Of a stretch of 64,000 bases of DNA, positions 1 through 12,247 are shown one piece after another. Origin of the DNA: Sycobia sp. Sy_11. Its lineage: Eukaryota; Arthropoda; Insecta; Hymenoptera; Epichrysomallidae. Position numbers and translations under genes: made by a program. The stretch's first letter is position 1, and each line of letters starts with the position of its first letter. The notes under the pieces were generated by a model that saw only the letters and a list, made by a program, of their open reading frames with translations, did no database searches and was not told where the DNA came from. The stretch spans positions 1,975,001 through 2,039,000 of the forward strand of contig JACCIC010000037.1 of NCBI GenBank assembly GCA_018907035.1, written 5' to 3'.

Positions 1-1030
1 TTTTTTCTCTCCTTTATTCCTTCTCTCCTCTCGTCTTTTAATTGCGCACGGTAACGCGAGGTAGGCGGATTCAAAGTCAGATGTACGCATTGTAACGCTC
101 GAAGGATCGTAAATTTAAGCGAAACTTTTGTGTTAAGTTTCACAAACGGAATTTGTAAGCCGACAATATCGGCTTATATTCGTAAAGGATTAAGAGGAAG
201 AAGAAAAAAAAACAAACTTGAAGGATTTTTAAAGCTTAATGGTTCGGGAAAATAATAATGCTTTTTTTATTATAAACGCAGTGTCCTTAAATACAGGCTG
301 TCAAGCAGATGATTGAAACATTGCTTCGATTATACTCTTTTTGGAAATTATTACGGAAAAAAATAATTTATTAAATTACGGAACATATTTTCAATTTAAG
401 CAGGGTTGATCGACTCTCGCGAAACCTTCTACGGCTAAAAGTTTTTAACGATACTTTAAACGATTAACTTTAAAATACCCTGACTTTTCATATTGATATG
501 AAAAACTTACAGCGCAAACGATAAAAGTTTTATGTAACCGATATTGAAAAAAATTTTTCCAAACAAGTACGTAAATGCGGATATTCATAGTTTCGTCAAT
601 TAGTTTGTTTCAATAAACGATATTCCATTATATCATTCTGTGTAACTTATGATAAAAAAAAATAAAATAACGAATGTTGAATAAACATTATAAAAGGAAG
701 GACTAAGGTTTGAAATCAGAAGAAAGTCCAACGTAATATTAAAAAAATTTTTTTTAAATTTAATTTAATAATGCAAAAAAATTTCACAAGGCGATTTAAG
801 AAAACATTTTGTCTCTTGTCTCTTCATTCGCGACCATCGTTTTTTTATAAATCGATGCATCCAAAATACTCGACTATATTAAATTAAATCAATCAAATTT
901 CGTGGTTACATGACGTATCGTTCCAATGAAGAGAATACCCAATTATGGTGGTAATAATGAGTAAATAAAAGTAACTCATTATTATCATCTCCACTTGCTT
1001 AATAAAGAAGGAACTCGAGGATTTTCGCAT
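1..1030. other. AT-rich non-coding stretch
   Basis: Runs of A and T, many TTAAA and AATAA words, and stops in all frames. There is no ATG frame of useful length, no tandem array and no recognisable RNA gene. I see nothing specific here. Confidence 0.7.
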
Positions 1031-2240
1031 CCGCCTGTAATTATACCGTAGTCGAGAAGCGCGCACAGGATCGGGATGGTATCGACGGTGGTAAGCGTCG
1101 TCCAAGGTGAGCTACATCTCGCACAATCGGCGGCAAGCACTTTATAGACTGCTCCCCGGAGGTACAGTACATATATATACACTCGGCGATGCATCGTCGT
1201 CCTGCACGTGGACGACGGGGGGGGGGGAGGCATAAAACGAGAAGAGTCTCGCGCTCGGCCAGACGGTAATGTAGGTTCACGCCGATACCGCTGTGAGTTT
1301 CGTGAAAAGATACACCGAAACAAGGAGAGAGCTCGAGGGGCATTAGAAGGCAATAGGAGGGTGGCGACTCGTCGAAAGACGGAGCAACTGACGAGAGGAA
1401 ACAAAGTTAAGAGCAATGGAAAAATCGGAAGAAGGAGATTCGACGAAAAGACCTACCGGGAAGAGAAATATAAAAGTGAGCGGGGGGGGGCGAAAGCGCA
1501 GCCTCCTTTTTCTCACGCATTGTCAGTCGTGCGCGAGGGGCGAGCGGGTTGGCGTCTCGGCTGAAACCCCCTCCCCGGGTGCTCAAAGTGCTAATGAATG
1601 TCGCCTCGTAAGCCAATTAATACCACCGTACCACCATCTTCTTCGCCGTCTCTCTCTCGCATCGTCCCGCGATAGAGCGAGAAAGATACCACCGGTTCGT
1701 TCTGCCCCCCTCTCTCTTTCTGCTCTTGGCCGCGCACCGTGCGACCGGGTACATGACCAGAATACCCCCGCGGATTTGGTATGCCGGACACGTCTGACCG
1801 CCGGGCGCCCGCGTACCGACGTTACACAGGTGGAGGGGGCGGAGGGGGCTTGCACACGCACGGGAACGGAGACGTAGCCGGCCGTGCCAGCCAGCACCTC
1901 TGCGCGCGCGAGCGCGCGTAGCATCACCTCCCACTTGTCAAGTTAACTCTGGCGTAAGGCACTAGGAATCAGAGGACGGGGGGGAGGCACCTCTTCGTCT
2001 TCGTCGCGCCGCTTCTCTAGCATGCCTCTCTCGCAATCTAACTACCTCGCTCTATCTCTCTGCCTCTTCCTCTGCCTCTTTCTCAGCGCGAGAAGCGGAA
2101 AGGCTGCAAAGACCTCACTCGGGGGGTACTTAGGGATTCGAGTACCGGGGGCTTCTTACTTCTTACTTAAAGGCGCGAAAACTTACGAGCCGCACGTGAC
2201 GAAATTGTAGACCGTCGTCGGAGAGCTCCCGGCGGGCGTC
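1030..2240. other. GC- and CpG-rich block
   Basis: CpG is frequent throughout and the composition shifts sharply from the AT-rich left flank. Open frames overlap on both strands (for example 1416-1877 plus and 1583-1927 minus), as expected when stops are rare, so none is taken as a gene. Homopolymers G11 at 1217-1227 and G9 at 1482-1490 are present. It could be a CpG-rich regulatory block; no core promoter is evident. Confidence 0.6.
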
Positions 2241-2278
2241 TCTCTAGCCCACTACCCCTTCCATCCCGGGGTCCTTTG

Positions 2279-2300
2279 CTTTTTCCGTCAACGGAAAAAG
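2279..2300. repeat. Perfect inverted repeat, 10-bp arms
   Basis: CTTTTTCCGT is followed by CA and then its exact reverse complement ACGGAAAAAG. It sits at the edge of the GC block and could extrude a cruciform or form an RNA hairpin. Exact pairing is seen directly; any function is unknown. Confidence 0.9.
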
Positions 2301-2508
2301 TCGCGCGCGGTAGAGGGCAAAGAAGGAAAGAGCGCGGGCTGGCTCGAAAGGGAGGGAATAAGGGCGATAGCTTGTCTCTTTTTCTCTTGCGACGAAATTG
2401 AAGTTTCGCGCACGAACGCGAGACAAAACTTAAGTTGGGTGGCGAATCGAAAGATGAAGTAGAAGGGTTCCTGGAAGTACAGGAAGATCGGTGTGTCGCG
2501 TGCATAGG

Positions 2509-2512
<4 letters not shown>

Positions 2513-2539
<27 letters not shown>
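2513..2539. repeat. (AG)n microsatellite
   Basis: Pure AG dinucleotides, about 13 units, in a purine-rich neighbourhood (2300-2720). Confidence 0.95.
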
Positions 2540-2879
2540 ACCGGAACTCTCCAATAACTGGTTGATTTAAATCTCCGACGTTAGAGGGACAAGGGGAGGG
2601 AAGCGTAAAAAAGTCTCCCGTAACTTCTTCAATATTCTTTGCAAATTTCCGTCGAGTATTGGCTCGCTGGAGGCCGAAAATAAATGAGCGAGTCGAGCTG
2701 CTCCGAGAGAGAAAGAGAGAGCTTCTAGACTTAGACTTTTACGAATCCCACTCTATACTTGAATACAAATATTTCGCGATACTGAAGTTCGGAAATCGAG
2801 AAGATTTAAGACGAGTCAGCTCGTGGCTTTGTAATAAATTTCAAAAGTTATTCATTAATTACAAAGAAGCAACAAATTT

Positions 2880-3180
2880 CGCTCATTGAAATAACTAACA
2901 AATTTTGATCTAATTAAATTAATATTTATATATTTAACACTTATTTTATAATTAAATACTAAACAATGGCAATAATAAAATTATTAATAACAATAATTCT
3001 AAGATAGATAGCAAGAGAACTAGCATTTAAGAAATAGTACAGCTAATACCGTGGCAGAATCAAGACTTGTAAAAATTGTGTTAATAAATAAAAAATTGAA
3101 CACTTGATCAAACAAACTGTTTGAGGAGTGTAGAAATCCATTTATCGGAAATATCGAAAGAAAATGAAACTTTTCGCATT
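2880..3180. other. AT-rich spacer
   Basis: Short AT-rich gap between two GC-richer blocks; nothing specific seen. Confidence 0.6.
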
Positions 3181-4160
3181 GATCCTACCAGAGTGGCAAC
3201 GTGAGAAAAACTGATCTCGCTCTTTCTGCACTCTCCTTCTCTCGGAGAAAAGCGCGCAGCCCATCCACGATGGAGAATTTCCGCCGATCTCCGCTCTGCG
3301 CGATACTCGTCTCGGGGGCGGCGGTGAGGGGTGAAAAAATAGACAAGGGGCGCACAGCCGATAATCTCGTCTGCATGGCAACGCCAGGTGCTTATCGGGC
3401 GACGCTGAGTCACGTGCGTGGCTTACCGGAGCTTTTCGGCACGGGTTTGCCGACGCGCTGCCGCGCCGCGTGCACCGTGCGAGTCGACTCGGGACGGAAA
3501 AAGGGACGGGGAAGACAGAGAGCGAGGGAGAAACGTCCGTCATTCCGAAACATCCGCCGCAGGCACGTGCCGATGCGCCCGCCGCCGCCACCGCTGCACT
3601 CTATCCAGCGCCGCGCGAAAGAGTCCCGGGCGCCGAAGCAAAGCGTCCGAGCTTGATTCACTTATATGTACATATATATACGAATATATATACACAGTGC
3701 CGAAGCACCGCGCCGTAAATTCGATTTATAGCGCGTACGTGGCGAGTTATCCGTCGGCGCATCGACGGCGGCGAGCGCGACTACTTGGCCGATGAAAAGT
3801 CTTCGACAGCCCGACGTCGAGACGCGCCGAATGCCCGGGAGAAAAAGCGTTGAGCACAGAGCGTCGGAGTTTTCCGAGCGGCTCCCGCTGCGGTGTTCCA
3901 GCCCACCCCTATACGACCGCGGGCGCTCGCGGTTCCGAGATTCGCTCGCGGGGCGAGGGGGGTCCCGAGCTCCGCGCACCGGTCCCGCTTAGACCGGCTG
4001 GATTCCTGCCCCCAGCGATCCCTCGTCACCCTTCCAACCTCCTTCCCACCCCCGGCTCTTTTGCCTGTTTCGAGTTGCACGTGGATTTCGTCCGTGGTGC
4101 GCGTGCACTCGGTCGATTTCTTTAATCCGCCGTGTTTTGTCCGAGTTTTTTCATAAGCCG
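3180..4160. other. GC- and CpG-rich block
   Basis: CpG-dense. At least five overlapping open frames occur on both strands, with arginine-, alanine- and proline-rich translations, so the reading is compositional rather than coding. A short TATA/TACA-rich insertion lies at about 3660-3700. Confidence 0.6.
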
Positions 4161-5130
4161 GCGATTTAAGAGAGCCAATGACGACGAGACCTGCGCGAAA
4201 AGAATGTTTGAGCGATATTTACGCGAGAAAGACTTTGTGGATTTAGTAACATAGTTATATTACGTGAAAATTTTCGCTCGACCCGGTCGATAAAGCTGTT
4301 CGTTTCTGGTATACCATGGTTTTTTCCTGCTAGATTTAAGCGATGCAGAAAAAAATTTAATATCAAACAATGCGGCAATGGTATGAAGCACGTTGTAAGA
4401 GCTCGGGCAAAAATTGCATAACTTCCAATTAACTAAACCTTCAAAGAAGTGTAGGCAATCTTACACTTTGCAGGTTTATCATTTGTAATTGTTTATAAAA
4501 AAAACTGCTTGAATCAATACTGCAAGATACTGGAAGAGAAATAAAAATGATGATGTGATTTAGATTTTTGCTGTATCTTAACATTACAGTCGATATTTAT
4601 AAGTCGAAAATATAATTGCTTATAACTGTTTTACAATACAGAATTGAACTTTAACAAAGTTTTATAAAGATTTTTCTTATAATTTATTCCCAAGCATCTA
4701 TTAGTACAATCAGTTTTGCAAAAAAATAAATTTAATCTTGATTCAATTAAATAATATTTGAAAACAATCGTATTTGGAATAAGAAACTATACGAATAAAT
4801 GTTTTTTCCATTTTTTCCGAATGGCATAGTTAATTCGAAGCCATCTGGCATATTTTCTGCCCGGAATTTCATGGTTTCAGAATAATTTGAAATAGCCAAA
4901 CTACACTAATGCCTTGAATTTATTATTTAACATGTACCGTGAAAATTGAAACTCACGATTGATCCTTTGGAATAAGACGGAGTCACTGTATAATAGGTGA
5001 AAAAAAATGTTTGTACAAAGCTCGGAAATCTTTGAGCTCTATCAGACATTTCTTTATCTGACTAGAGCTGCTTATTGACAAGTTTACTCGTAAAAAAAGT
5101 ATAAGACGTGCGGAAAGAACGGGATACCCG
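4160..5130. other. AT-rich non-coding stretch
   Basis: No tandem array and no long frame. Ordinary AT-rich sequence with A-runs of 6-8. Confidence 0.65.
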
Positions 5131-5194
5131 CTGTGCAAAATAATATAAAAAAAGCTCGGGTCCTCGCGATAAAAAGGAAAAAGTTTCTTTTGAT

Positions 5195-5850
5195 ATCTCC
5201 GTTTCCTGCCCTGCCTCCCTCGCTCCCTCTAGCGCATTCAGAACTATTTTCTCATCCCATTCCCTGCAAATTTCCTGGCGCTTCGATGAGTCTCGTTATT
5301 CTCGCTACTGCCTTTCTCTCGCGCACGTCTTCGTCCACCCCCCTCTCTCTTTCTCTCTCATCCTCTCTCTTATCGAGGAGCGGGCCGCGAGATTCTCTTC
5401 GCCGGTTTCTCTTTGCAAGATCGTAAAGGAGATGGGTTTTCAAATCGGACAGGAAGTACGTGAACGCGTGATGCTCACAATTTCTCTCTATCTTTGGCCC
5501 CTCTCTTCCCCCCGCTCTCCTTCTAAATATATATCAAACTCGAACGAAGCTCCTTTTTCGCGCAGAAACAGTAATAAGAGAAAAAGAGGGGGAGAAGATC
5601 GTCCACTGTGTCCTCTATACGGGAATCGTCCGCCTAGCTCCGTACGAGTGTGTGTGCCTTTCCTCCATCCGACTCGGCCCGTCCTCCCGGTCTCGTTTTT
5701 TATCTTCCCTCTTTTTCCCTTCCGCCCGTGTGTACACACCTCTCCGTTCTTTCTCCTTCGGCTTTTCCTTCTCCGTCCTCTGTCGCTCCTCCCCCGCTCA
5801 CCGCCCCTCTCTTCGCTTTTTCGCAAACACTCGCATTTCAGACTTAACCC
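5195..5850 (+). other. Long pyrimidine-biased stretch, not a simple repeat
   Basis: Roughly 650 bases in which the plus strand is dominated by C and T in irregular order (TCCCT, CTTTCTC and CCTCCGT words), with a purine-rich patch near 5530-5610. It is not a clean microsatellite. The 200-codon plus-strand frame at 5432-6034 is serine-, leucine- and proline-rich through composition alone. Confidence 0.6.
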
Positions 5851-6900
5851 GATACGTACAATTTATGCGCGCTTATTTGCCGAGCGATTGGGAAAACGCG
5901 AGGGGGAGAGGGAGATATCGCTCGTATACGGAGCGCGAGAGTTACGAAAAAATTTTTCTTTGCTCATCCAAGATTTGCTCAGCGATATCTTTGAACGCGC
6001 GCTAGCTGCCAGGCCACTGCTGTTTTCTCTTTAATTATCGCGTGGCTCTGAAAATCCGGAGCAAGCGTGTAGCGAGAGGGGGGGGGGAGGATGCCACCTT
6101 TTGCCGGGACGCGCGCTCCCTGCGCAAATTTAAACTAGCGGCGATACGGACAATTAGCCGGATGCCAAGCGCGAGATTCTTCCTGCTATGCGTGTATGTG
6201 TGCGCGCGCACACACACATACCGGCACGATAGACAAAGTAAATTTACAGATTATCCCGTTGATTAATTTATCTCGTACAATATGTTTTATTGAGAATCTG
6301 ATATATAAAATAGATCAATAATAAAAATAAAAAAAGTTGCCGAGGATATCTGAATATCCCTTCTATCACTTGTAAGAAAATTACGAACGGATTTGAATTG
6401 ATCGGAAAGACAAAAATCAGCACCGAAGCTCAGCTGAATAAAACAAAAGACTCCCGCGTCGAGGGCTGGAGAATGAATCTGCAAAATGAGCGGGAGACGG
6501 GAAAAGTAAAGCCGAACGCGGACATCGTCACGGAATCGCGTAACTCGACTCGCGTCAAGGCAACGGCTTCTACGTGGGCCACCGTGCCGCCGGAGATAAG
6601 ATTGCCTCTTTAATGCCCTCAGGCGCATGAGACGAAGATAGAGAGAAACGCGAACGAGAGAACCTGGCAACGAATGTGGTTTTTCGTTATTTTTCGCCGG
6701 GATACCGGAGACACGAGGGAAGCGCTAGTCTTCGATCGCTCCGATCGTCTAAGGGGGCAAGGGAGCAAATAACTTGAATAGGGATTGCCTTCGGGTGGAG
6801 AGAGGGGGGGGAGGACAGTGCGATGCCAGTGATTTTAGCGCAAGACTCGCTGTCGTAACTTGTGTACCGGTTCGATGGTACAACGAGCGCGCTGAAGATA
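5850..6900. other. Mixed-composition non-coding DNA
   Basis: Contains G10 at 6078-6087, a short alternating GTGCGCGCAC segment near 6200, and G8 near 6804-6811. Frames at 6398-6613 (plus, no ATG at its 5' end) and 6287-6670 (minus) overlap head-on, and neither has support. Confidence 0.6.
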
Positions 6901-7479
6901 AATATAGAATTTTATGCGCGTGCCTTGGATGATTGATGGAAAGGACGTGTTTTTCGGGAGAATACGAATGCAAGAAAAGCAGAAACTCTCAATAGATAAT
7001 AATTTAAATAACTTAATATTTAAAAGGAAATTAAGTAAAATTTCTCTGCTTACTCATGGTACAATCAACATTACATTAGAACAAAAGAAAAACAAATATT
7101 TTTATACAATTATTTATGAAAAAACCATTTCGTATATTAGATACAACATAAATTTTTTGTAATTTTTCATGAGGATATAAAATATTTTTAATTGAAGTAT
7201 ACATTCGACAATTATATGAAATCAAGATTTAATGTTCAGACATTAATTTTGTACATTAATCGTAATAAAAAATTGCAACTGTAAATTTTTCACTTTTTTA
7301 TAATTTAATTATGCACTAGCTAATTTTATACTAACTATACATTATGTGTTAAATACTTGAAGCCACTTTATTGAATTAATTTCTGCAGGGCAAACTACAA
7401 TATAAGATTATTTATAAAATTAGATTATAAAAAATCATTAACAATAATCAAATGGTAAATAATGGCCGTAGTTGTTGTC

Positions 7480-7483
<4 letters not shown>
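6900..7483. other. AT-rich non-coding stretch
   Basis: Lysine/isoleucine/asparagine-rich frames are a product of composition. No other feature seen. Confidence 0.6.

Positions 7484-7522
<39 letters not shown>
7484..7522. repeat. (TA)n microsatellite
   Basis: About 19 uninterrupted TA units. Confidence 0.95.
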
Positions 7523-7527
<5 letters not shown>

Positions 7528-7724
7528 GTAATCTTCGTATCCACAAGTAGTAATAGAAATTTTAAAGGAGGTGTTACTTTTGATATAGTGTGCATATAAC
7601 ATAAAAGAATTTTCTTATATATATGAATTTCTTATTCAAGACTCACAAATATATAATAGAAATATCAGATAGAAATCTTTGCAATAATATTTTCAAGCTA
7701 ATAATACATCAATCAAAAACTCAA

Positions 7725-7728
<4 letters not shown>

Positions 7729-7777
<49 letters not shown>
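7729..7777. repeat. (AT)n microsatellite
   Basis: About 24 uninterrupted units, ending in ATTTAAG. Confidence 0.95.
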
Positions 7778-7779
<2 letters not shown>

Positions 7780-7983
7780 AGTTGTTTTTACCAATTTCAA
7801 AAATTCTTAGCCAATGATTCAACATTCAAATTAATTTTTGGACAATTTAAAAAAACTCTCCGCGTTTCATCTCAGCTTACAACATGGAAAATTTAGGTAT
7901 GCTATAAATTCGTAAAAAACCACGTCGAGCGCAGCGTCAAAAAATTTTGAATTCTAACCTAAATGAGAGACTCCCACGACGCG

Positions 7984-7986
7984 TAT

Positions 7987-8053
<67 letters not shown>
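7984..8053. repeat. Compound (TACA)n-(AT)n microsatellite
   Basis: Starts with imperfect TACA units, then (AT)n from about 7999 to 8042, then an interrupted ATTTATATATATA tail. Confidence 0.93.
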
Positions 8054-8171
8054 AACACAGTTCATTAATAAGCACAGTTCCCTCGCCGCCAGCTGCAAAA
8101 AAAAGAAAGAGAAATAAGAGAACCGTAGAACAACTCGAGTGAGGGGGAGTGGATGCACCAGCGCGATAAAA

Positions 8172-8176
<5 letters not shown>

Positions 8177-8202
<26 letters not shown>
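8177..8202. repeat. (TC)n microsatellite
   Basis: Thirteen TC units, within a short GC-rich block (about 8140-8440) that also carries a C8 run. Confidence 0.95.
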
Positions 8203-8450
8203 GTACCTTAAAAATTTCAAGCGCGAGCGCCCTCCCCCCCCCTCTTCTCGCTCTCTGCGGCATCCCTCCCGCATTGCTGAGCAGGAAAATCTATATACAT
8301 ATATATTCCTGCGAGCGGTGTGCGCGCCCCGAGGCCGTTTATTTTTCTCGCGCGCTATGCAGCCTCCTCCGGCAGCAGCGCAATGAAATAGTGAGACGGG
8401 GAAAGAAACGCCCGCGCGCGCCCTTGCTTTGGAAAATCGTTGATTCCACG

Positions 8451-8454
<4 letters not shown>

Positions 8455-8501
<47 letters not shown>
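8455..8501. repeat. (TA)n microsatellite
   Basis: About 23 uninterrupted units. Confidence 0.95.
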
Positions 8502-8503
<2 letters not shown>

Positions 8504-8678
8504 TAGTGGGAGAGAGTAGCGACGAAAAAGTATGGCGCATTCGCTAGCGAAAGAATAACGCGGACCAGGGAAGCGTCAGAGGAGGGCAAACGGGGCACCA
8601 GAGTATCCTAAGCATTACATATTGACGAGAGAGTCTCTTAGTGGGGAAGACGAGCGAGGGACGCATAAAGATAGCTTA

Positions 8679-8683
<5 letters not shown>

Positions 8684-8730
<47 letters not shown>
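8684..8730. repeat. (GA)n microsatellite
   Basis: About 23 uninterrupted units; the flanks to 8880 are also purine-rich. Confidence 0.95.
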
Positions 8731-8731
<1 letters not shown>

Positions 8732-9446
8732 AGTAAAGACGACAGAGTTAGAAGACTAGAACGAGGAGAACGAAGACGGCCAGGACACCTTGGAACGAGA
8801 CTGCGTAACTATACGCAAGTTCGAACGAAGTAAAGGATAAAAAAGAACAAAACAGAGAGAGCGAGAGAAATGGAGAGGGGTAGTGGGTATCCTTGGGTAG
8901 TGCAGCCACGTACTCGCCGTTTGTCGATCGTACCGCAATAATTTCTTATTGCTCCTCCTTACGACCCGGGGACCTACGTCCCTCTCGCAGCCCCTCCCTC
9001 TGTGCTTTCTTTCGTGCTACCTCCTTCCTGCTCGAGATCCCGGCGTACCTCTGGTCACGTCTCCCTTTTGCCCGTCGTTCGGTTTTGCGCGCGTGTCACC
9101 GCGCAAGCCGATCGTCGTCGTTCTCCTCGCGCTCCGAGATAGTAGATAGAGAGAGGGAGGGGGGGGGGGTAAAAGGTCCGTGTCCCGATGCTCGACAAAA
9201 GTGTATCAAACATCGAAGGACCCGAGGGCTTCGGTTTTCTCATTCTTCTTACCCCGGCACACACCCGACTTTTCTCGACTGCCTATAGATTTCGCGGTCG
9301 TCTTTCTTTTCAGCGAGATTATTACATACGGAGTGTATATTCAGCGTATACAGAGTGATGGCATGGACGAAATAAAAGAGCGCTGCACATAGAGTATTCG
9401 ACTTTGGGGCGGAAGGTGGATCCAGAAAAATGTGACCCGTTGTCTT

Positions 9447-9449
<3 letters not shown>
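8731..9449. other. Mixed GC-rich non-coding DNA
   Basis: Pyrimidine-leaning from about 8950 to 9110. G11 lies at 9159-9169, directly after a GAGAGGGAGG purine run. Overlapping frames occur on both strands and none is credible as a gene. Confidence 0.6.

Positions 9450-9490
<41 letters not shown>
9450..9490. repeat. (AG)n microsatellite
   Basis: About 20 uninterrupted units. Confidence 0.95.
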
Positions 9491-9493
<3 letters not shown>

Positions 9494-9710
9494 TAAGTCT
9501 TGCGTATCCGCTACTTTCTCGCCCGAGAGCAAACGGGAGAAAAGAAATACGCTCTCTGTTTTAGCGACGATCTGGAGAGGTAGTGGTGGAGGGACGGCCA
9601 GTAGGAGGGGGATTGGTGGAGGTTTGGAGTAGCGGGCCGGGACATATATAAGTGATTTCGTTTTGCGGATATCGCGGGGGATGAGGGAGGGAGTTACGGC
9701 CGGAGGAGCT

Positions 9711-9730
9711 GCGCGTGCACGCGCGTGCAC
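9711..9730. repeat. GCGCGTGCAC tandem pair and palindrome
   Basis: The 10-mer GCGCGTGCAC occurs twice in tandem. As a result GTGCACGCGCGTGCAC (9715-9730) is a perfect 16-bp palindrome made only of alternating purine and pyrimidine, a Z-DNA-prone pattern. Confidence 0.85.
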
Positions 9731-9939
9731 CGCCTCGCCCGTTTTTAAAGACCGATAAAATTTCGGGGCCATTGCTCGTGAGCCAAAGTAGATGTCGTTT
9801 TCGAGATAATGGCGACAGATATCGAGAGCGCGCGGGGAAGGAGGGGCTCGGAGGAGGCTGCAAATTGATGGAATTCCTATTGAAAATCGATATATACTTT
9901 AAAGCCAAGTCCCATGCATTTTTCAATGGGATGGGATGA

Positions 9940-10800
9940 ATTTAAACCGTATGGAAATGTGTTTCCTATATATATCTGTTCATCGATTCAAGTTATATTT
10001 TAGAAAATATAATCTTAATGATTTTCTGATGCATTTTCTAAATAAATTTCGGTGAAATTTTTACTGGTTCAATTCTGCAGTTCGAGGACTTAAATTTTAC
10101 TTTAAAAATTCAATAAATGGAACAAAGATTACTTACTAACCTTGTAATTGAATGACTGATCAAAATTAATTTAAATAATTGTACAACAAAATATAAAATC
10201 CAGTGAGCCTTTTATTGAGGTAATGTTTATAGCAAAAAAATGAGTTCAGTGAGACTATATTCCATCGTTCGGTGAAAATAACAATAACACCGGATTATAT
10301 TTATAGAATTAAATATTTATGTTTAAACGGAAAAAGGGGCTGTAATTAATTAAATTTTACAACAACGTATATACATTGTATACATTATTCAATTGAAGCT
10401 ATAAGAACTTCCTTAGTTTGAAACCTACTTTTCTTGAGAATAGTAATAAATATTATGATATCTTTGCATAAGAAAGGTACTGCGACAGAATTTAAACTAT
10501 TCGTAAGGATAGAAGTAGATTATTCGAAAGTGCATTGGCTCCAATAAAAATCTATTTTAAATATAAATTTTATCTTTAAACATATTTTGAATTTTTTTAA
10601 AATAACAAAATCAAAATATTAAAGTATTAAAATAGTATGCGTAAAAAATAAAGTGATCTGAAGCGTAAGAAAACTGTACAGAAAAATTCCGCGCGAGAAA
10701 GAAGGTTTGACAAGGCGAGAAATATTTTTCATACGTATGTATCCTCGATTTATATATACATTGCGTAGATATAAATCCAGCAGTATAACCAGAATATAAC
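9940..10800. other. AT-rich unique sequence
   Basis: No microsatellite above 15 bp, no long frame and no recognisable element. Confidence 0.65.
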
Positions 10801-11570
10801 GCTTATCGCATAATTAGCGAACAAGCCGCTCCTGCCCCCGCCACCTCTTGCTGTACTTCAAATGCCCCGGGGATAATTCTAATATACGCAACTAGACAAA
10901 CAATACTTTCCAACTATTAATGGCTCCGCAGTTTCGCGCAAACAAAGCTAACGCAGCTCGTCTCTGCAGTGGTTCGCGCGCGGATTAATTAACAATGTTC
11001 CCGTATTACTATGGGCTAACGCGCGCTCGCGCGCGAAGCGAACCAGAACGAATGAAACCGGCGTAAACTAAAGGTTCGCACCTGCGGGAGAGGCGCTTCC
11101 CCCACCCCCGCCTTTCCCGTCTAACAAACTCCCGCGCTTCTACGTGTATAACATTTGCAGGTTTAATGCATTGCAGCGGCGCGCGCCGGCGCCTGCTATA
11201 TAATAATTCTGAGAGGGGCAATCGCCCGTTACTTGATAAATATGCAGCATTGCATATATGTCGGTAATAATCAGTGACCTCGGCTCTCTTTACTTTTCAT
11301 CGCGCAGCTGCGGTCGTCCCACATAACTAAATACATAAGAAACTTTGCTCCACTGGCGTGAACTCGCCCGATTGCCGACGACGAGTCCGCGTAATTTTAT
11401 GCAAATTTGGATTTCTGACGAGAAGAACGGCGGGAGGGAGGGAGGCCGAGGTGAAAGGGCTCGTAAAAGCAGATCGGCTCGGCGCTTTTAATCGACATTA
11501 ATGAAGGTGGGCACATCCCCGTGAGCGAGGTATAATGCAGACGCGGGTGCGCGCGCGGCCTATAAGGGAA
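10800..11570. other. GC-richer unique block with regulatory-type motifs
   Basis: No microsatellite. Contains TTAATTAAC near 10983, a CG-alternating run near 11020-11035 and a perfect octamer ATGCAAAT at 11399-11406 next to GTAATTTT. The absence of repeats and the mixed composition make it a fair candidate for conserved non-coding DNA; conservation cannot be seen here. Confidence 0.4.
11399..11406 (+). promoter_or_regulatory. Octamer (POU-type) match ATGCAAAT
   Basis: Exact match to the POU-family octamer, preceded by a homeodomain-like GTAATTTT. About two such matches per 64 kb are expected by chance at even base composition, so alone it is weak. Confidence 0.25.
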
Positions 11571-11629
11571 ATCGTCTCGAGGTCACCCTCCTACCCCGCG
11601 CCTCACACATGTAACCACTGATAAGCGTG

Positions 11630-11631
<2 letters not shown>

Positions 11632-11678
<47 letters not shown>
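11632..11678. repeat. (AT)n microsatellite
   Basis: About 23 uninterrupted units; a GA tract follows 36 bp later. Confidence 0.95.
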
Positions 11679-11680
<2 letters not shown>

Positions 11681-11709
11681 AAGATGAAGAAGAGCGGAAG
11701 TGGAGGAAA

Positions 11710-11713
<4 letters not shown>

Positions 11714-11761
<48 letters not shown>
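11714..11761. repeat. (AG)n microsatellite
   Basis: About 24 uninterrupted units, paired closely with the preceding AT tract. Confidence 0.95.
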
Positions 11762-11763
<2 letters not shown>

Positions 11764-12189
11764 AACCAAAGTAGGCGCTCGTGTAAAATGGTAAGGGTAA
11801 TGGCACGAAGAGAGAAAACCATTATAATTACGCGGGTACTCTAATACATTCTCATAAATGTCACTTAAAGTCCTGAGCACCAAGCGGCCTGTGACCAGCG
11901 TCATCCGAAAGATCCCCAAAACTCCAGTCTTCCTCCTCCCGCTCCTCAACCTCTCTTCTTCCATACCCCCCGTCGCCCTACCCCTAGGCCATGGGAAATA
12001 ACGTCGACTGTCAACCCCTAAATCTCGCCTACCGTCTTCCGCCACTTCCGCGTCGCTTGCCGCCGTACAAATTCACTTGTGCCCGGGCACGGGAAACCGA
12101 AAGAGTGAGAAAGAGAGGGAGAGAGGGAAAGAGAAGGAGAACGAAAGAGATACGATTTACTTTTATTGCTTTATTTTCTTTCACGTTCA

Positions 12190-12191
<2 letters not shown>

Positions 12192-12240
<49 letters not shown>
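12192..12240. repeat. (AT)n microsatellite
   Basis: About 24 uninterrupted units; a looser GAGAAAGAGA-rich segment precedes it (12100-12150). Confidence 0.95.
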
Positions 12241-12244
<4 letters not shown>

Positions 12245-12247
<3 letters not shown>

